The notes: a model not told the origin generated them from the sequence alone. A DNA stretch of 64,000 bases from Yponomeuta sedellus (GCA_934045075.1 OW203726.1:2843535-2907534); one strand, 5' to 3'; counted from the first letter of the stretch, positions 49,135 through 59,998 are shown. Numbers and translations: made by a program.

Positions 49135-49345
49135 ACACTTGATGTTAGAAAATAACTGTTTATAGCACAAACCGAGTTTGACCTTAGTTAGTCAATCGTT
49201 TCCACGGTAAAAACCGGTTTTTGAACTAAGAATTTCACAAAGTAAACACTTAAGAAACGTTCTGTCACGCCCCTGTCTGTGAAATTTGATGACACCGCAC
49301 TACAGTTAACTATTTACTTAGCGAAATTCTCAAATCAAAAACAGC
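49135..49345. mobile_element. Diverged MITE related to 33308-33450
   Basis: GAACTAAGAATTTCACAAAG and AACTATTTACTTAGCGAAAT to AAAACAGCCC repeat the motifs of the smaller copy. 48918-49134 is unassigned. Confidence 0.4.
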
Positions 49346-49454
49346 CCTTAGCCTCATAGTTGGGCCATTGTACGTAACAGGCGCTGAGGTATGTTGACAT
49401 TTCAAAGACTAGGATTTCCTCGCGATGATTTCCTTCGCAGTTATCGAGTGGTAT

Positions 49455-49678
49455 CGATATAAACGATTATAAGACCCCAGTGCTGGGGCTTGGGTTTGTT
49501 CCTGCATCGTAAGGCTAGGCCATGGTTGTTGTAGTCTGGGTTGGTTGAGGATTGTAAGACAGTAGTGGACCTTACTGTCAGCAGTTACCAAGCCGCCCAT
49601 AAGGCCTTTGACATGGGTTAACGACTGCCATTACATGACAGCTGGCACCAACAGCTTAACGTACCTTCCGAAGCTAGT
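49455..49678 (+). mobile_element. Family G repeat, diverged and truncated
   Basis: AGTGCTGGGGCTTGGGTTTG, GGTTGGTTGAGGATTGTAAG, CCGCCCATAAGGCCTTTGAC, GGCACCAACAGCTTAACGTA. It stops before the GCGCTCGG block. Confidence 0.65.
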
Positions 49679-49804
49679 GGTTTATTGATACTATAAATTC
49701 TATTATTATATAAGTAGTACTTTATCTCTTAATGTAGCTAGCATGTTGTTTGAATTTTATTTCCATACATACTCGTACACTCTGATTTTTAAAATTCCAA
49801 AGTT

Positions 49805-49915
49805 TTTATGCTGGCTGGAAGAAATTTCTGTTGAAATAAGTCCACCTTTGTACGTAAATGTTATCACATCGAATGTTATTTTAAGTTTTGCTATGCAATA
49901 AAAATGTGACAAGCA
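49805..49915 (+). mobile_element. LINE 3'-UTR family copy, diverged
   Basis: GGCTGGAAGAAATTTCTGTT, AAATAAGTCCACCTTTGTAC and TATGCAATAAAAATGTGAC. Confidence 0.5.
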
Positions 49916-49984
49916 CACCATGTATTTAACTCACCTCACCCAAGAAGGGTTCCCCATCAAACACAAACGAGTTAGTTGAACTAC

Positions 49985-50047
49985 TTAAAAACCTATTTAG
50001 AGGCTGTTTTGTCCTTAGCACGGGTTAGTGCATTAAAAATATTATAT
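49985..50047. mobile_element. Minimal SINE-A foldback (63 bp) with 9-bp target duplication
   Basis: Inverted AAAACCTATTTAGAGGCT is fused directly to forward GTCCTTAGCACGGGTTAGTG and CATTAAAAATATTAT. TTGAACTAC flanks it (49976-49984, 50048-50056). It consists only of 3'-end SINE-A sequence and has no tRNA part. Confidence 0.8.
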
Positions 50048-50387
50048 TTGAACTACCTCCGTGTATGTTTGTAGTAAACTAGTTGAATAGTTGAACTAGC
50101 TCCGTGTACATTTGTGGTAAAGTTCATTAGTTTAGCGGTCACCCTGGCGCGTTTGTGGACGTTTCGCTTCCTGGGATTGTTCGGAGAAGTGTTAAACGTC
50201 AGAGGAGAAATGTACAGAAGTTGACACCAACTGAAAAGCTGAACTGAAGGCGTTTCTATCATCATACTGCTTATTAGTTAGACCTCAAATTACTGCACTT
50301 AGATCCAATGACAGGCAAAACCAAGTATTACACTTTTAACCACTTGGGTGCCTGTCACAAATTTGTATTTTTCCTTTCCCCAGGGAT

Positions 50388-50452
50388 TTTAGATTAGATT
50401 AGAAAATTCTTTATTGCACAAAAAGCATATTTGTACAAAGGCGATCGTAATA
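50388..50452 (-). mobile_element. LINE tail fragment
   Basis: AGATTAGATTAGAAAATTCT, TTATTGCACAAAAAGC and TTGTACAAAGG. 50057-50387 is otherwise unassigned. Confidence 0.45.
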
Positions 50453-50456
50453 CTTG

Positions 50457-50822
50457 CGGCGCTCGTGATTTATGCGAATCGAGTGATTGGAATCAATCAC
50501 TTGGTTAAGCAACAACAGGCGCGGTGAGGTACGGGATGGGTGAGCGTCCCGTGACTACCGCTAGTGGCATTTCCCCCGAGCGCTTCTGTGCTTCGCAAGG
50601 CAAATTAAGCCGTTGGTGCCGGCTGACATATAATGGCAGTCGTTAAGCCATGTCAGAGGCCTTATGGGCGGCTTGATAACTTCTGACAGTAAGGCCCGCC
50701 ACTGTCTTAAAATCCTCCACCAACCAGGACTTGGCCCCCGTGGTGGAGTATGGCCCAACCTTCCTGCGACGCAGGAAGAGACCCGTGGCCCAGCAGTGGG
50801 GACAACAAGGGTTGATAACGAG
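50457..50822 (-). mobile_element. Family G repeat, full length
   Basis: GGCGCTCGTGATTTATGCGA, ATCGAGTGATTGGAATCAAT, CGTCCCGTGACTACCGCTAG, CCGTTGGTGCCGGCTGACAT, CTTCTGACAGTAAGGCCCGC and the tail ACAAGGGTTGATAACGA. It is one of the best copies for building a consensus. Confidence 0.8.
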
Positions 50823-51021
50823 CTTAATACTAATGAGCTTTATATTAATGATTTTCCGATTCCAGTGGTGACACCTACATGCTATTTACAGTCTAATTAT
50901 TACTCTTAATAATCATAGTGCCTACTTGCTCCTTCTTCTTCAGGCTGTATTAGTCCACTGCTGGACTTAGCCCTCCCTAATGAGCGGCATACCACAAGTT
51001 TGGGGGGTAATGCCCATAATC

Positions 51022-52996
51022 ACCGTACTACCCCCTTAAAGAAAATAAACACAAGTTACCCAGTCTGGTTCTCAGACCCGCTAAACGCCTGCATTGAAAA
51101 CAAACACAAGATACACAAGCAATACAAAAAATATAACAACCCACGTGATTACGATGAATTTCAGTTACTGCGCGCCCGTTCGTGTAGATTGATGAAGGAG
51201 TGCTATGATGCCTTCCTAAGTAATGTCGAATGTTCTCTATCTGACTCAACCAAACCATTCTTTTCATTCGTTAAATCAAAAAAAGGTTCGACGTCGATGC
51301 CAATATCCATGTACTATAAGGATAAAACTGCTACCGGAGGACAAGGCGTTTGTAACTTGTTCTCCGAGTATTTTTCAACGGTATTCGAAAAAGATACTGA
51401 TCGTGTTAAGGTTAATTACTCCTCAACCTGTCAGGACGTACTGGCCAGACTTTCAGTTTCACAGGACATAGTGTACAAAAAGTTGGCAAGTCTTGATGTT
51501 AACAAAGGTGCAGGTCCCGACGGTGTCCCGCCGTGTTTTATCAAGGCATGTGCAGGTGGATTGGCCTTACCTTTGACAATAATTTTTAATAAATCCCTGG
51601 AATCCGGTGTGTTTCCTGACACTTGGAAGCTTGCCCACATTGTGCCTATACACAAGTCTGGTGACGTAAATAATTGCAGTAACTATCGGCCAATTAGCAT
51701 TCTTTCGACTTTCTCCAAGATTCTAGAATCAATTTTCTTCGATGCACTTTACTCCCACGTAGACCAACACTTGGTTCCTCAACAACATGGCTTTGTTAAA
51801 AAAAATCCACAGTTTCTAACCTTATTGAGTACTCAAATTACATCTTAAAATCTATAAATGACCATTGTCAAGTAGATTCAATCTACACTGACTTTAGAAA
51901 AGCCTTTGACAAAGTAAACCACAAGATTATGTTAAAAAAGTTAAGAGCGTTTGGAGTTCACGGTAGTCTGTTGAGATGGGTTGAATCATATATTTGCAAT
52001 CGCAGTCAAATAGTGGCCCTCAATGGCTACAAATCCCAGCCCATAGTCGCTTTTTCAGGTATTCCGCAAGGGTCCTTGAATGGTCCCCTCTTTTTTGCAA
52101 TTTTCATAAATGACCTTGTAGAAAGACTTCACAGTCCCTGCTTACTATACGCAGACGACTTGAAAATTTTCTCTAAAATTAAAAACAAAGGCGACTGCAT
52201 ACAACTACAAAGAGACTTGGACGCTTTGACTAGCTGGTGCCGGGACAATAAAATGTACCTTGCCGGGGACAAATGCTTTGTAATATCCTTCACACGGTCC
52301 CTCCACCCAATCAATTACGATTATAGTTTGATTGATAGCAAACTGGATCGAAAACGTGTAGCCAAGGACCTGGGGGTACTATCTGATTGCAAAATGTCTT
52401 TTACCGACCATATTAATATGATCGTGCAGAAATCTTATCAAATGCTTGGCTTTATTTTTCGTGTAACAAAAGGATTCAAGAACGCAAGATCCCTACTGTT
52501 GCTTTACAATTCACTAGTACGTAGCAGACTCGAGTACGCATCTGTCATCTGGTCTCCTATTTACAGTACTCACAGCGACACCGTAGAACAAGTACAAAGG
52601 AAATTCCTACGAATGCTATCATCTCGTTTTGGCCTGCGGCGTTCTATTAAAACATACGACGATAGGTGCTCCTACTTCGGGCAGGTTCCTCTAATCAAGC
52701 GGCGTAAACTCCATGACCTTCTGTACTTGCATAAGATTATAAATAATAAAGTAGCCACGACCGTCCTATCAGACCTTTACATAAGCGTACCTACAAGATC
52801 CGTTCGCCTTGCGCGGCACTTTGCTATCCCGCCTTGCCGGCTAAATATGATTGCTAACAACCCGATTCGGCGCATGTATTCTTCTTACAACAACATTATT
52901 ATGAGTAATCCAGAGAGTGTGCCTGACATCCATCACGACTCACTCGCATGCTTTAAGTTCAAAATGGCAAATATCCTTGCCTCCGATGTAATTTAA
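51022..52996 (+). pseudogene. LINE ORF2 reverse transcriptase, one frameshift
   Basis: The first part (to 51848) contains VNKGAGPDGVPPCFIKACAG and VPIHKSGDVNNCSNYRPISI. The second (51929-52996) contains FINDL, YADD at 52148-52159 and a C-terminal region VRSRLEYASVIWSP, VEQVQRKFLRML. Codons between them (TDFRKAFDKVNHK) are intact in the second frame, so a single-base indel in the A8 run at about 51797-51804 explains the break. The apparent first few residues before 51022 come from the SINE-R flank. The endonuclease is absent. YADD, the IPQGS motif and the LEYASVIW region suggest Jockey or a close CR1-like clade; I cannot resolve it further. Confidence 0.88.
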
Positions 52997-53185
52997 TGCT
53001 TTCAATAAATTAATTATTTAAGTTTTTTAAATTCATTTGTAATTCTAAGTATAATTAGTAATTTTATTAAAATTAATGTAATTTATCATGCTGTATGCAC
53101 ATGTGTTGGTGTTATGGATTGAGTTGAGTGTTTTTGTCATTTCATATTTGTAATTTATGTCCGTAATACTGTTTTGTGTATCTAA

Positions 53186-53220
<35 letters not shown>

Positions 53221-53233
53221 AAAAAAAAAAAAA
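51022..53233 (+). mobile_element. Jockey/CR1-type LINE, 5'-truncated, A-rich tail
   Basis: About 2.2 kb inserted in SINE-R. The 5' end lies within ORF2 downstream of the endonuclease (start near ..YPVWFSDPLNACI). The 3' end has AATAAA-type repeats (TAAATAAATAAATAAA) and an A13 run. A target duplication longer than about 4-6 bp (AATC) cannot be shown because the tail is A-rich. Confidence 0.9.
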
Positions 53234-53300
53234 TCCCCACGCTGGGCATGCGGGTTGGGGATTGCAGTTTGGTGGAATTGTACTGCAGGGGGAAAATCAG

Positions 53301-53548
53301 CGCTGCGTTGATGTTTGCACACGCAGCATTTAGCTGAGCATATCCTTAAGCCAGGTTTTCACGGTCTTAGAGCGCTCGGTACGAGTGCGCCATCCGCTTG
53401 GGGACGGCCAGTCCAACTGTCGTTAATCGGACGTCTTATTTATGCTATGTCATTGAAACACTTTGTCTTGAAATTACAAATCAATTTTAAGTTGTTTTAG
53501 TATTTTTTTGCGATAATTAAACCATTTTTTATTTTATTTTTTTTCATT
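53301..53548. other. No recognised feature
   Basis: The short frame at 53315-53500 has no recognised domain. Confidence 0.35.
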
Positions 53549-53549
53549 T

Positions 53550-53625
53550 TCAAATGCCGGGACTCGAACCCGCGACCTCCCGATTGAGAAGCCGGCGTTC
53601 TACCGCTGAGCTACCACCGATTTCC
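53550..53625 (-). mobile_element. tRNA-like SINE head (SINE-D type), minus strand
   Basis: Minus strand: CGGTGGTAGCTCAGCGGTAG (A box), GGCTTCTCAATCGGGAGGTC and CGGGTTCGAGTCCCGGCAT (B box). The acceptor is unpaired; compare 47005 and 61126. Confidence 0.6.
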
Positions 53626-53684
53626 ATCATGCTACCATTTAGCTACTGCTGCCATTATACTACCATACTGCGACCTTTTAGCCA

Positions 53685-53728
53685 TACCTCGTTAGTCCAG
53701 CGGTTAACACGCTTCACTGCCAAAACAG
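53685..53728 (+). mobile_element. tRNA-like fragment related to 6566-6640
   Basis: CCTCGTTAGTCCAGCGGTTA, ACACGCTTCACTGCCAAAAC, then replaced by a TAGA run, the tail of the next element. Confidence 0.5.
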
Positions 53729-53950
53729 ATAGATAGATAGATAGAATATTCTTTATTGCATGTACACCAAGGATTACATAAGAGACTTATAAAATAACAG
53801 TACAGTATAAGTGGCGGCCTTATTACTAAAAGTAATTTCTTCCAGACAAACATTGACGGAAAAGAAGAAACGGAAACTGAACTACGGGTAGTCGGCGCAA
53901 CTAAACAATATTAGATAACATATTATTTTATAGTTGATACACATACATAA
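53729..53950 (-). mobile_element. LINE 3'-UTR family copy, minus strand
   Basis: ATAGATAGATAGAATATTCT plus TTATTGCATGTACACCAAGG, AGTGGCGGCCTTATTACTAA, AATTTCTTCCAGACAAAC. It is the reverse complement of the 44720-44880 type. Confidence 0.75.
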
Positions 53951-54095
53951 ACGGTACACAAAACAGAGGTCATGGGTTTAATTCACACTGGAGGCTGTCG
54001 CGTGCTTTTTTACGTAGCATATATAGATCGAAAGTTTTCAATCAGTGCGTCCTACCTGTGATGACATGGACACTCACGAAAGTGCTGGTCCTACA

Positions 54096-54475
54096 GTTCA
54101 AAGTCGCTCAGCGAGCTATGGAGAGAGCTATGCCCTGAGCTTCTCTGAAGGATAGGATTTGTAACGTATGCATCCGGCAGAGAACGAAAGTTATCGACAT
54201 AGCTCAGAGAATTAGCGAGCTGAAATGGCAGTGGGCTGGCCATATCTCGCGAAGAACTGACAACCGTTGGATTAAGCGTGTTCTTGAGTGGAGACCGCAA
54301 CTCGGCAAACGTAGTGTAGGACGCTCTCCGACCAGATGGGATGACGATATGCGAAAAGCTGCAGGCAGATGCTGGATGCGGCAAGCTGAAGACAGGGCGC
54401 TATGGCGCTCATTAGGCGAGGGCTATGTCCAGCAGTGGACCACGTAATATAACCTGAAGAAGAAGAAAAAGAAGA
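54096..54475 (+). mobile_element. RTE-type LINE C-terminal fragment, longest copy
   Basis: The translation covers FKVAQRAMERAM, RISELKWQWAGHISRRTDNR, IKRVLEWRPQLGKRSVGRSP, MRKAAGRCWMRQAEDRALWR and SLGEGYVQQWT. The region around 54140 is frame-damaged. The tail is CCTGAAGAAGAAGAAAAAG. It shows what lies upstream of the shorter fragments at 7405, 30495 and 59190. Confidence 0.8.
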
Positions 54476-54484
54476 TGTATAGAT

Positions 54485-54560
54485 CTGTCCCATTGCAGGG
54501 TACAAGCTTTCTCTCTGAAAGAGAGAGTATGGGCTTCATTACCACGCACTTCATTATTGC
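54485..54560 (+). repeat. GCAGGGTACAAGCTTTCTCT repeat fragment
   Basis: CCCATTGCAGGGTACAAGC, CTCTCTGAAAGAGAGAGTAT and GGGCTTCATTACCACGC match motifs near 33840 and 36836. Confidence 0.45.
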
Positions 54561-54674
54561 TTCTGTGTGTATTTCCATGTTTGTTTTTCCTTGCCTGGTT
54601 ACCATAATTTGGGAGTAGGACAAGTATTAAGTTGTTTTTTTATAACAAACAATTGATGATTGAAGTTTTCGTGA

Positions 54675-55035
54675 TATCGACCCTTTGTATTTCCCTACTG
54701 CTGGGACAGGGGTCTCTTTCTGTATCGTAGGTAGGTAAGGCCATACTCCACCACGGGGGCCAAGTCCGGATTGGTAGAGGATTGTAAGACAGTGTTGGGC
54801 CTTACTGTCAGAAGTTATCAAGCCGCCCATAAGGCCTCTGACATTGCTTATCGACTGCCATTACATGACAATTAACGGCTTAACCTGCCTTGCGAAGCAA
54901 GGGAACGCTCGGAAAAATGCCACTAGGGGTAGTCAGGGCATAGTCACCCATTATTCAGCACTTGACCGCGCCTGTTGTTGCTTAACACTAGTGATTGATT
55001 CCAATCACCCGGTTCCTTTAGGCCACGAGCGATTT
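54675..55035 (+). mobile_element. Family G repeat, near full length, diverged
   Basis: GTGATATCGACCCTTTGTAT, GGCCAAGTCCGGATTGGTAG, CTTACTGTCAGAAGTTATCA, CTTAACCTGCCTTGCGAAGC, TGATTGATTCCAATCACCCG. 55036-55299 shows no supported gene. Confidence 0.75.
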
Positions 55036-55299
55036 TTTTTCAATGTAGATGTCAGGCCGTATTATTCATCTTCATCATCAATGAATAACAACGCCTTTTG
55101 TAAATTTCATGAATTTGATAGTTTAAAATTAAATGGCAAACAAACCGTTTCCATGCATGTGTGCGGTTTGGAACAAATGTATATTTTTGGTTTTTACCCA
55201 ATAAATAATATTCCAAAATATTTTAAATCAATTTCTCGACTTAATAAGCATTAATAAAAAAAACCGGCAGCGGAAAATCTGACTTAAACAAATATATTA

Positions 55300-55470
55300 A
55301 GATAAGATAAGAATATTCTTTATTGTACACACCAGAAAATAATTACAGAGACAATAGTTACAAAAGAACAGGTACAATTGGTGGTTTTATTGCTGATAGC
55401 AATTTCTTCCAGGCAACCTTAAACCGGAAAGATTGCTGAAGAAGAAATTGAGACGGATATTACACCTTAT
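55300..55470 (-). mobile_element. LINE 3'-UTR family copy, minus strand
   Basis: AAGATAAGATAAGAATATTC, CACACCAGAAAATAATTACA, CAATTTCTTCCAGGCAACCT and AAAGATTGCTGAAGAAGAAA. Confidence 0.7.
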
Positions 55471-56612
55471 GTACCTACTCATTGGGATTATATTACACCC
55501 TCATTCAAGGAAACTCTGAGTTTTGCCGTCAATAAAGTCCACTTTCTGTTTCCCTGTCCGTAGCGTGTGGAGTACTTAACTACAATCGGAACGGTATTTT
55601 GCCGTTCCATATTTACTCGGGGAAATATCGAGAAACGGTTGAGCGGTCATGTGCGGATGGACACCCAAGCATAGTACTGTTAACTAATAGGTTTGCCCGC
55701 GCCTATACAGCCAGTCTTGTATTGTTTTGAGACTGTTTTGTTTGACATAAACAATAACACGCAACCACAAAACACACACACACACAAACAAACACACACA
55801 TTCAATTTGTTAACATGTTTTATCTGGGTCGTAAATTTGATTAAACTTGTAACTATTTTTGATAAAGCCCATTTTTCTGTTAATCAAAGTGGCGTAATAT
55901 ATGCCTGGGCGCATTGTTTAAATTTTACACTAATTATAATTTTTATTGTGCCTTAGCAATTTATTCATACATCAGCTCATTCGGTGTGGCAACGCTGCAG
56001 CCGTTTTCTTTCGCACAATTGTATTTGTGATAATTTTGTTGCCCTCCGTAATTTTGTTTATTTGTCTTAAAATAGAATTAAATCTTTTTCACTTTCACAT
56101 AACTCAATTAACGACACCACATAAGATACATACATAAACTTACGACCGTATCCCTGAGGGGTGGGGAAAGCATCATCAAGTGTCGTGTTGTTCTCCTAAT
56201 CATGTACGGTCGCCGTCTAAAAATGTTTATCAGTTTTCAAATTAGATTCTTTAGCACACTGTGTGCAGTAAAGTCTAAAATGCTATATCTAGGTACGTAT
56301 TACTTTTTAATAGTTGTAACATCGATTCTAACAAAAAGAGTATTCATGACTTTTTGATGATGAAACTCTTTTCTTTATTTAAATGTTGACATAATTGAAT
56401 TTTTTACAATGACATTTATCAAAAATACTAGGATTGAAATAATAGAAATTGATTGTAAAACCATGGCAACCTCGCTTGGGTGAATCTCTATTGCTTCTTC
56501 TATGCTCTATGCCTAATCAAATCACATAATATCATCGACCATATGGCATAGATTTGTGCATGCAATTACCAACCTTAAGGTGGTAAACATTTTCAGACCG
56601 CGAGTGTACGTT
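55471..56612. other. No gene supported
   Basis: A short CA-rich tract lies at 55766-55800. 56143-56182 (CTTACGACCGTATCCCTGAG) resembles the end of the RTE-2 family. Small frames lack recognised domains. Confidence 0.4.
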
Positions 56613-56614
56613 TA

Positions 56615-56815
56615 AAGTACTAGCTGTGTCCCTCTGTGTTACCCGCTGTTTATCAATTTTCCCACGGGGATAAGATATTTTCCTGCAGTGAAACTTAACC
56701 AATGTGCTAATCCAGGGTGTCAACTAACTCCACACCGAATTTTATCAAAATCGATTCAGCCATTTAGACGTGATCAAGTGCTTGAAATACACACGAATTT
56801 CTAACAACCCTACTT
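56615..56815 (+). mobile_element. Repeat M3, second copy
   Basis: GTACTAGCTGTGTCCCTCTG, GTTACCCGCTGTTTATC, GAATTTTATCAAAATCGATT, AGCCATTTAGACGTGATCAA. The layout matches 30206-30475. Confidence 0.5.
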
Positions 56816-56819
56816 AAAA

Positions 56820-57695
56820 TGCTTTAAAAAGAAACTGGAAGATCGTGACGGCCCTATTAATCAGCCCAAAATGGCGCCCGGAGACTCTTTCCAGGGACAA
56901 AACGCCATACACACGCATGTAATGGCGTCTCCAGCTTGTTTTATGGCGCACTTGAGTGATTTTGGGAAAGGACGCATGCATTTTACTGCTTCAGACTTTA
57001 CGTTTTTGCCTTTAGCTGTATGGAAACTTTGTAGTACGAGAGAAAGTACTACACTACAAATAAATAAAATTAAATAATAACTCTACCACTAAGTGATAAT
57101 GTCAGCATAGGCCAGGTCTTGTCCTGCGCCTTGATTATGTAACTTTCCGCGTATACATCTGTGTGCAATAACGAAATATGAATATGCACAGATATGTATT
57201 ATTTATTAATTGACATAACTCGCTAAGTCTAGGGCCACATTCAGGGGCCACCTTAAAGGGTTTCTGCTGAACCAGCAGAAATCGTTGTCCTAGTAAGTTT
57301 TCAGGAATAATTTGCGTCTTGAGTTATTGGTACATATATCTTATCTGTCTGGTATTTTCCTCCGTTCAAGCATATAATATAATTTTTAGTTACAATTTAC
57401 TTTTTTTGACATTTATTATTTTATTATCAATTTAATTATTTAATTTAATACAATTTTATATTATAATACAATTTAATTTTTTAAATTTAAATTTCAATGA
57501 CATTTATTATTTTCATATTTATTGTTTAACAATTCATATTTTTAAATTACTCAATATCTGTGACTTTGAGTAGGTACTCAAAGTTTATCTAGATTCAATA
57601 TATTTATTTATTTTTTCTTACATTACCTTATATGGTCATTTACAATTTATTTTTAATAATATACTCATATAAAATACAATTTATACTGATATTTC
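56820..57695. other. No gene supported; very AT-rich from 57360
   Basis: 57400-57690 is dominated by TTTATTATTTTA-type sequence. There is no matrix or origin signal I can support. Confidence 0.4.
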
Positions 57696-57699
57696 CAGC

Positions 57700-58076
57700 C
57701 AGTCTTTAGACTATTTAATCCGGTACGACAGCAGTTGTGACTACTATACCTCAGCTCTCTTGGCGCTGCATGCCGCTCACACCGGGTACCGGCAGAATAC
57801 CAGCGCTGAAGTTCTTCCTGAACTTTCAGCACATGCTGAGTCGGAGCCCATTCACATTTGCCACACCTACGTCGATCACTCTCAGTCCAGTATAGCCTAG
57901 GTACACTACAGTACCGTGAATGCCTATCTTCTGTGTGTTTTTGCTTTTTATGTATGCTACTTTTTTGTTATATGCTTTGTTCGTGTTGTGACTTGTATTT
58001 GGTAATGTACTGCTTTGCTTTGTATACGTGTGTGTGTCTTATGTGAATAAATGTTTTATCTATCTATCTAAGTTGG
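57700..58076 (+). mobile_element. LINE 3'-end-like repeat with AATAAA and (TATC) tail
   Basis: CCAGCGCTGAAGTTCTTCCT, CACATGCTGAGTCGGAGCCC, TGTGAATAAATGTTTTATCT, ATCTATCTAA. It is related to the following segment. The small frame at 57858 is not credible. Confidence 0.5.
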
Positions 58077-58179
58077 CCTAACTATAAAGCAATATCTTAA
58101 TTTTGTTTATACACGTTTATTATTATGTTGACTGTATTTACTGAACTTATGTTGAATGTATTTATTATATTGTTTTATT

Positions 58180-58400
58180 TATTACCTTGTAACTGGCCAC
58201 GCCGTGCTGTGTAGCGGCTTTCGGTACTGACTGAAAATCAGCGCTGAGGGTTCACGCCCCCAGTACTATGCTGAGTTGGTTGCCATTTGCAGCAGCAGAG
58301 ACACACCGCGACAAAGTTTGTAATGTGTTTTTTTATCTTTGTATTTTAATTTAATTTGTGTGTAACTGTTGTTGCAATAAATATTTTTTCACACCTGCTC
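58180..58400 (+). mobile_element. LINE 3'-end-like repeat, related copy
   Basis: CGCCGTGCTGTGTAGCGGCT, AAATCAGCGCTGAGGGTTCA, GCTGAGTTGGTTGCCATTTG and TGTTGCAATAAATATTTTTT. 58401-58790 is unassigned. Confidence 0.45.
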
Positions 58401-58819
58401 GACAATGCCTTATTACGTACCGTCAAATATCATCGTAAAGCATAGCCTTGTCTCTCGAGGGCAATAATAATGAAGAATTTCCCTAGGGAATAAAGTGATT
58501 TGAATTTAGAATGTCAAAATTCGCATGAAAACTATGAAGAAGCCCCGCATTGCAATTCGAAATTCGAATTGTTGTTCGAAACTCACCCCTTTTTTCTTTT
58601 TTTTCTGAACTACTGTGTCGTGTGACCGCGCGAAACACCAATAAAAAAAAGAAAAAAAGGCGCAAATTGCAAATACGAATTTAAAAGTTATATTCAATTT
58701 AAGTTGCTAAGCCGTAAAAGAGTGTGGACTTTATATTAATAAATATTTTTCAACTTATGCAGCCCTGTCTTTTTATTGTCTCCCAGATGGTGTGAAAAGT
58801 AGAGTATTCACCTCTGGAA

Positions 58820-58998
58820 TAAAACATGTCTTAGTCTCGGGCGGTATGAACCCCTGGCTTCACTCAGGACTCTACATAACTCCCTCGCTTCGCTCAGGAG
58901 TTAAAATTTAACTCCCTCGCTGCGCTCGGGAGTTAACTCGGAGTCCTTCGCTCCGCTCAGGGTTCAATATACCGCCCATGACGTAATACATGGTTTTA
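58820..58998. mobile_element. Foldback MITE with CTCCCTCGCT core
   Basis: Outer inverted ends GGAATAAAACATGT / ACATGGTTTTATTCC and GGGCGGTA / TACCGCCC surround an inner pair GCTCAGGAGTTAAA / TTTAACTCC and repeats of CTCCCTCGCTNCGCTC. Confidence 0.75.
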
Positions 58999-59189
58999 TT
59001 CCCTTAATGCATAATCTACTATTCATTCTTTCTAAATATGTAAGGGATTTTTTGGTAAATTATGTGGCTCGATGTTACTGTCACATATCAGATATCCACT
59101 AAATTACACACAAGGTATCCACTATGTGTGATACATATTTTACCTAATATCCATAAGGCAGAGCTAAGTAAACATTCCGCTTTTGCATA

Positions 59190-59430
59190 CAGATTATGGC
59201 CATATCTTGCGAAGAACCGACAAGCGTTGGAGTAAACGCGTTCTCGAGTGGAGTCCGCGACTCGGCAAACGTAGTGTAGGACGCCCTCCGACTAGGTGGG
59301 ATAACGATCTGCGAAAAACTGCAGGCAGACGCTGGATGCGGCGAGCTGAAGACTGGGCGCTATGGCGCTCATTAGGGGAGGGCTATGTCCAGCAATGGAC
59401 TAATACTAATAGAGCCTGAAAAAGAAGATG
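59190..59430 (+). mobile_element. RTE-type LINE C-terminal fragment
   Basis: GHILRRTDKRWSKRVLEWSP, RLGKRSVGRPPTRWDNDLRK, TAGRRWMRRAEDWALWRSLG and EGYVQQWT, then the 3' tail AGCCTGAAAAAGAAG. The frame is intact over its length but 5'-truncated. Confidence 0.82.
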
Positions 59431-59508
59431 CAGATTATATGTACGTGAAAAGTTACATATAATCAGTGCCTTGATTATTGTCACTTTTCTCGTACATATA
59501 ATCTGTAT
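59431..59508. repeat. Palindrome abutting the RTE tail
   Basis: AGATTATATGTACGTGAAAA is mirrored by TTTTCTCGTACATATAATCT with about 35 nt between. It begins exactly at the RTE 3' tail. Confidence 0.75.
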
Positions 59509-59555
59509 CTTAAAAAGGATAAGATGAACTAAAGCTTTCGTAAGTATTACACATT

Positions 59556-59688
59556 TTTGGATTATTACCGGATTTTTTGTTGGAACAGTCTGACCAGGTT
59601 TCGCTCTGATTCGCAGTATCACGAAACCCGGTCGGACTCCTCCGACAAAAAGTTAGTAAGTTTTTCCGGTAACAATCCAATAATAGGA
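59556..59688. mobile_element. Small foldback MITE (TTGGATTATTACCGGA ends)
   Basis: TTGGATTATTACCGGATTTT / TTTTTCCGGTAACAATCCAA outer arms, CAGTCTGACCAGGTTTCG / CGAAACCCGGTCGGACT inner arms. Confidence 0.75.
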
Positions 59689-59814
59689 TAACTTTTGCTA
59701 TGGTGACCGGGCAAGGACATCACAAACACGAAAATATCCCCAGACTGTAGCTATTTGTACAAATATACGGTGGCCTCCGGTGGGAATCGAACCTACGAGC
59801 TTCGGCATTTATTT

Positions 59815-59998
59815 AGGTAGGCGCGTCTGCCTACCATGCAAGAGGTCCCGGGTTCGAATCCCAGCTGGAAACAAAAAAAAAAGTCCAGGTCTTGGATGTT
59901 TACATGTTTGTGATGTCGTTGTTTCTGGTTCCCACGACACAGGGTATCCTAGTGTGGGGCCAGAAGCAATGTATGTGCCTGTATGTAAATGTTATTAT
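59815..59998 (+). mobile_element. SINE-B with (TTA)n tail
   Basis: GGCGCGTCTGCCTACCATGC, AAGAGGTCCCGGGTTCGAAT, an A10 run, GTCTTGGATGTTTACATGTT and TGTGCCTGTATGTAAATGTT, then ATT repeats. Immediately upstream (59760-59805) is a remnant of another tRNA-like B box (GTGGGAATCGAACCTACG). Confidence 0.75.

Larger units (their letters stand above)
50931..53300 (-). mobile_element. SINE-R split by a LINE insertion
   Basis: The left half (TTCTTCTTCAGGCTGTATTA to GGTAATGCCCATAATC, 50931-51021) and right half (TCCCCACGCTGGGCATGCGG to GGTGGAATTGTACTGCAGGG, from 53234) join at CATAATC/CCCCACG into the uninterrupted sequence seen at 28390-28420. The left half has a small deletion. Confidence 0.85.

Noticed and set aside
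51000..51021. N-terminal residues GGNAHNH of the first LINE frame
   Set aside because: They are translated from the flanking SINE-R; the element begins at about 51022.
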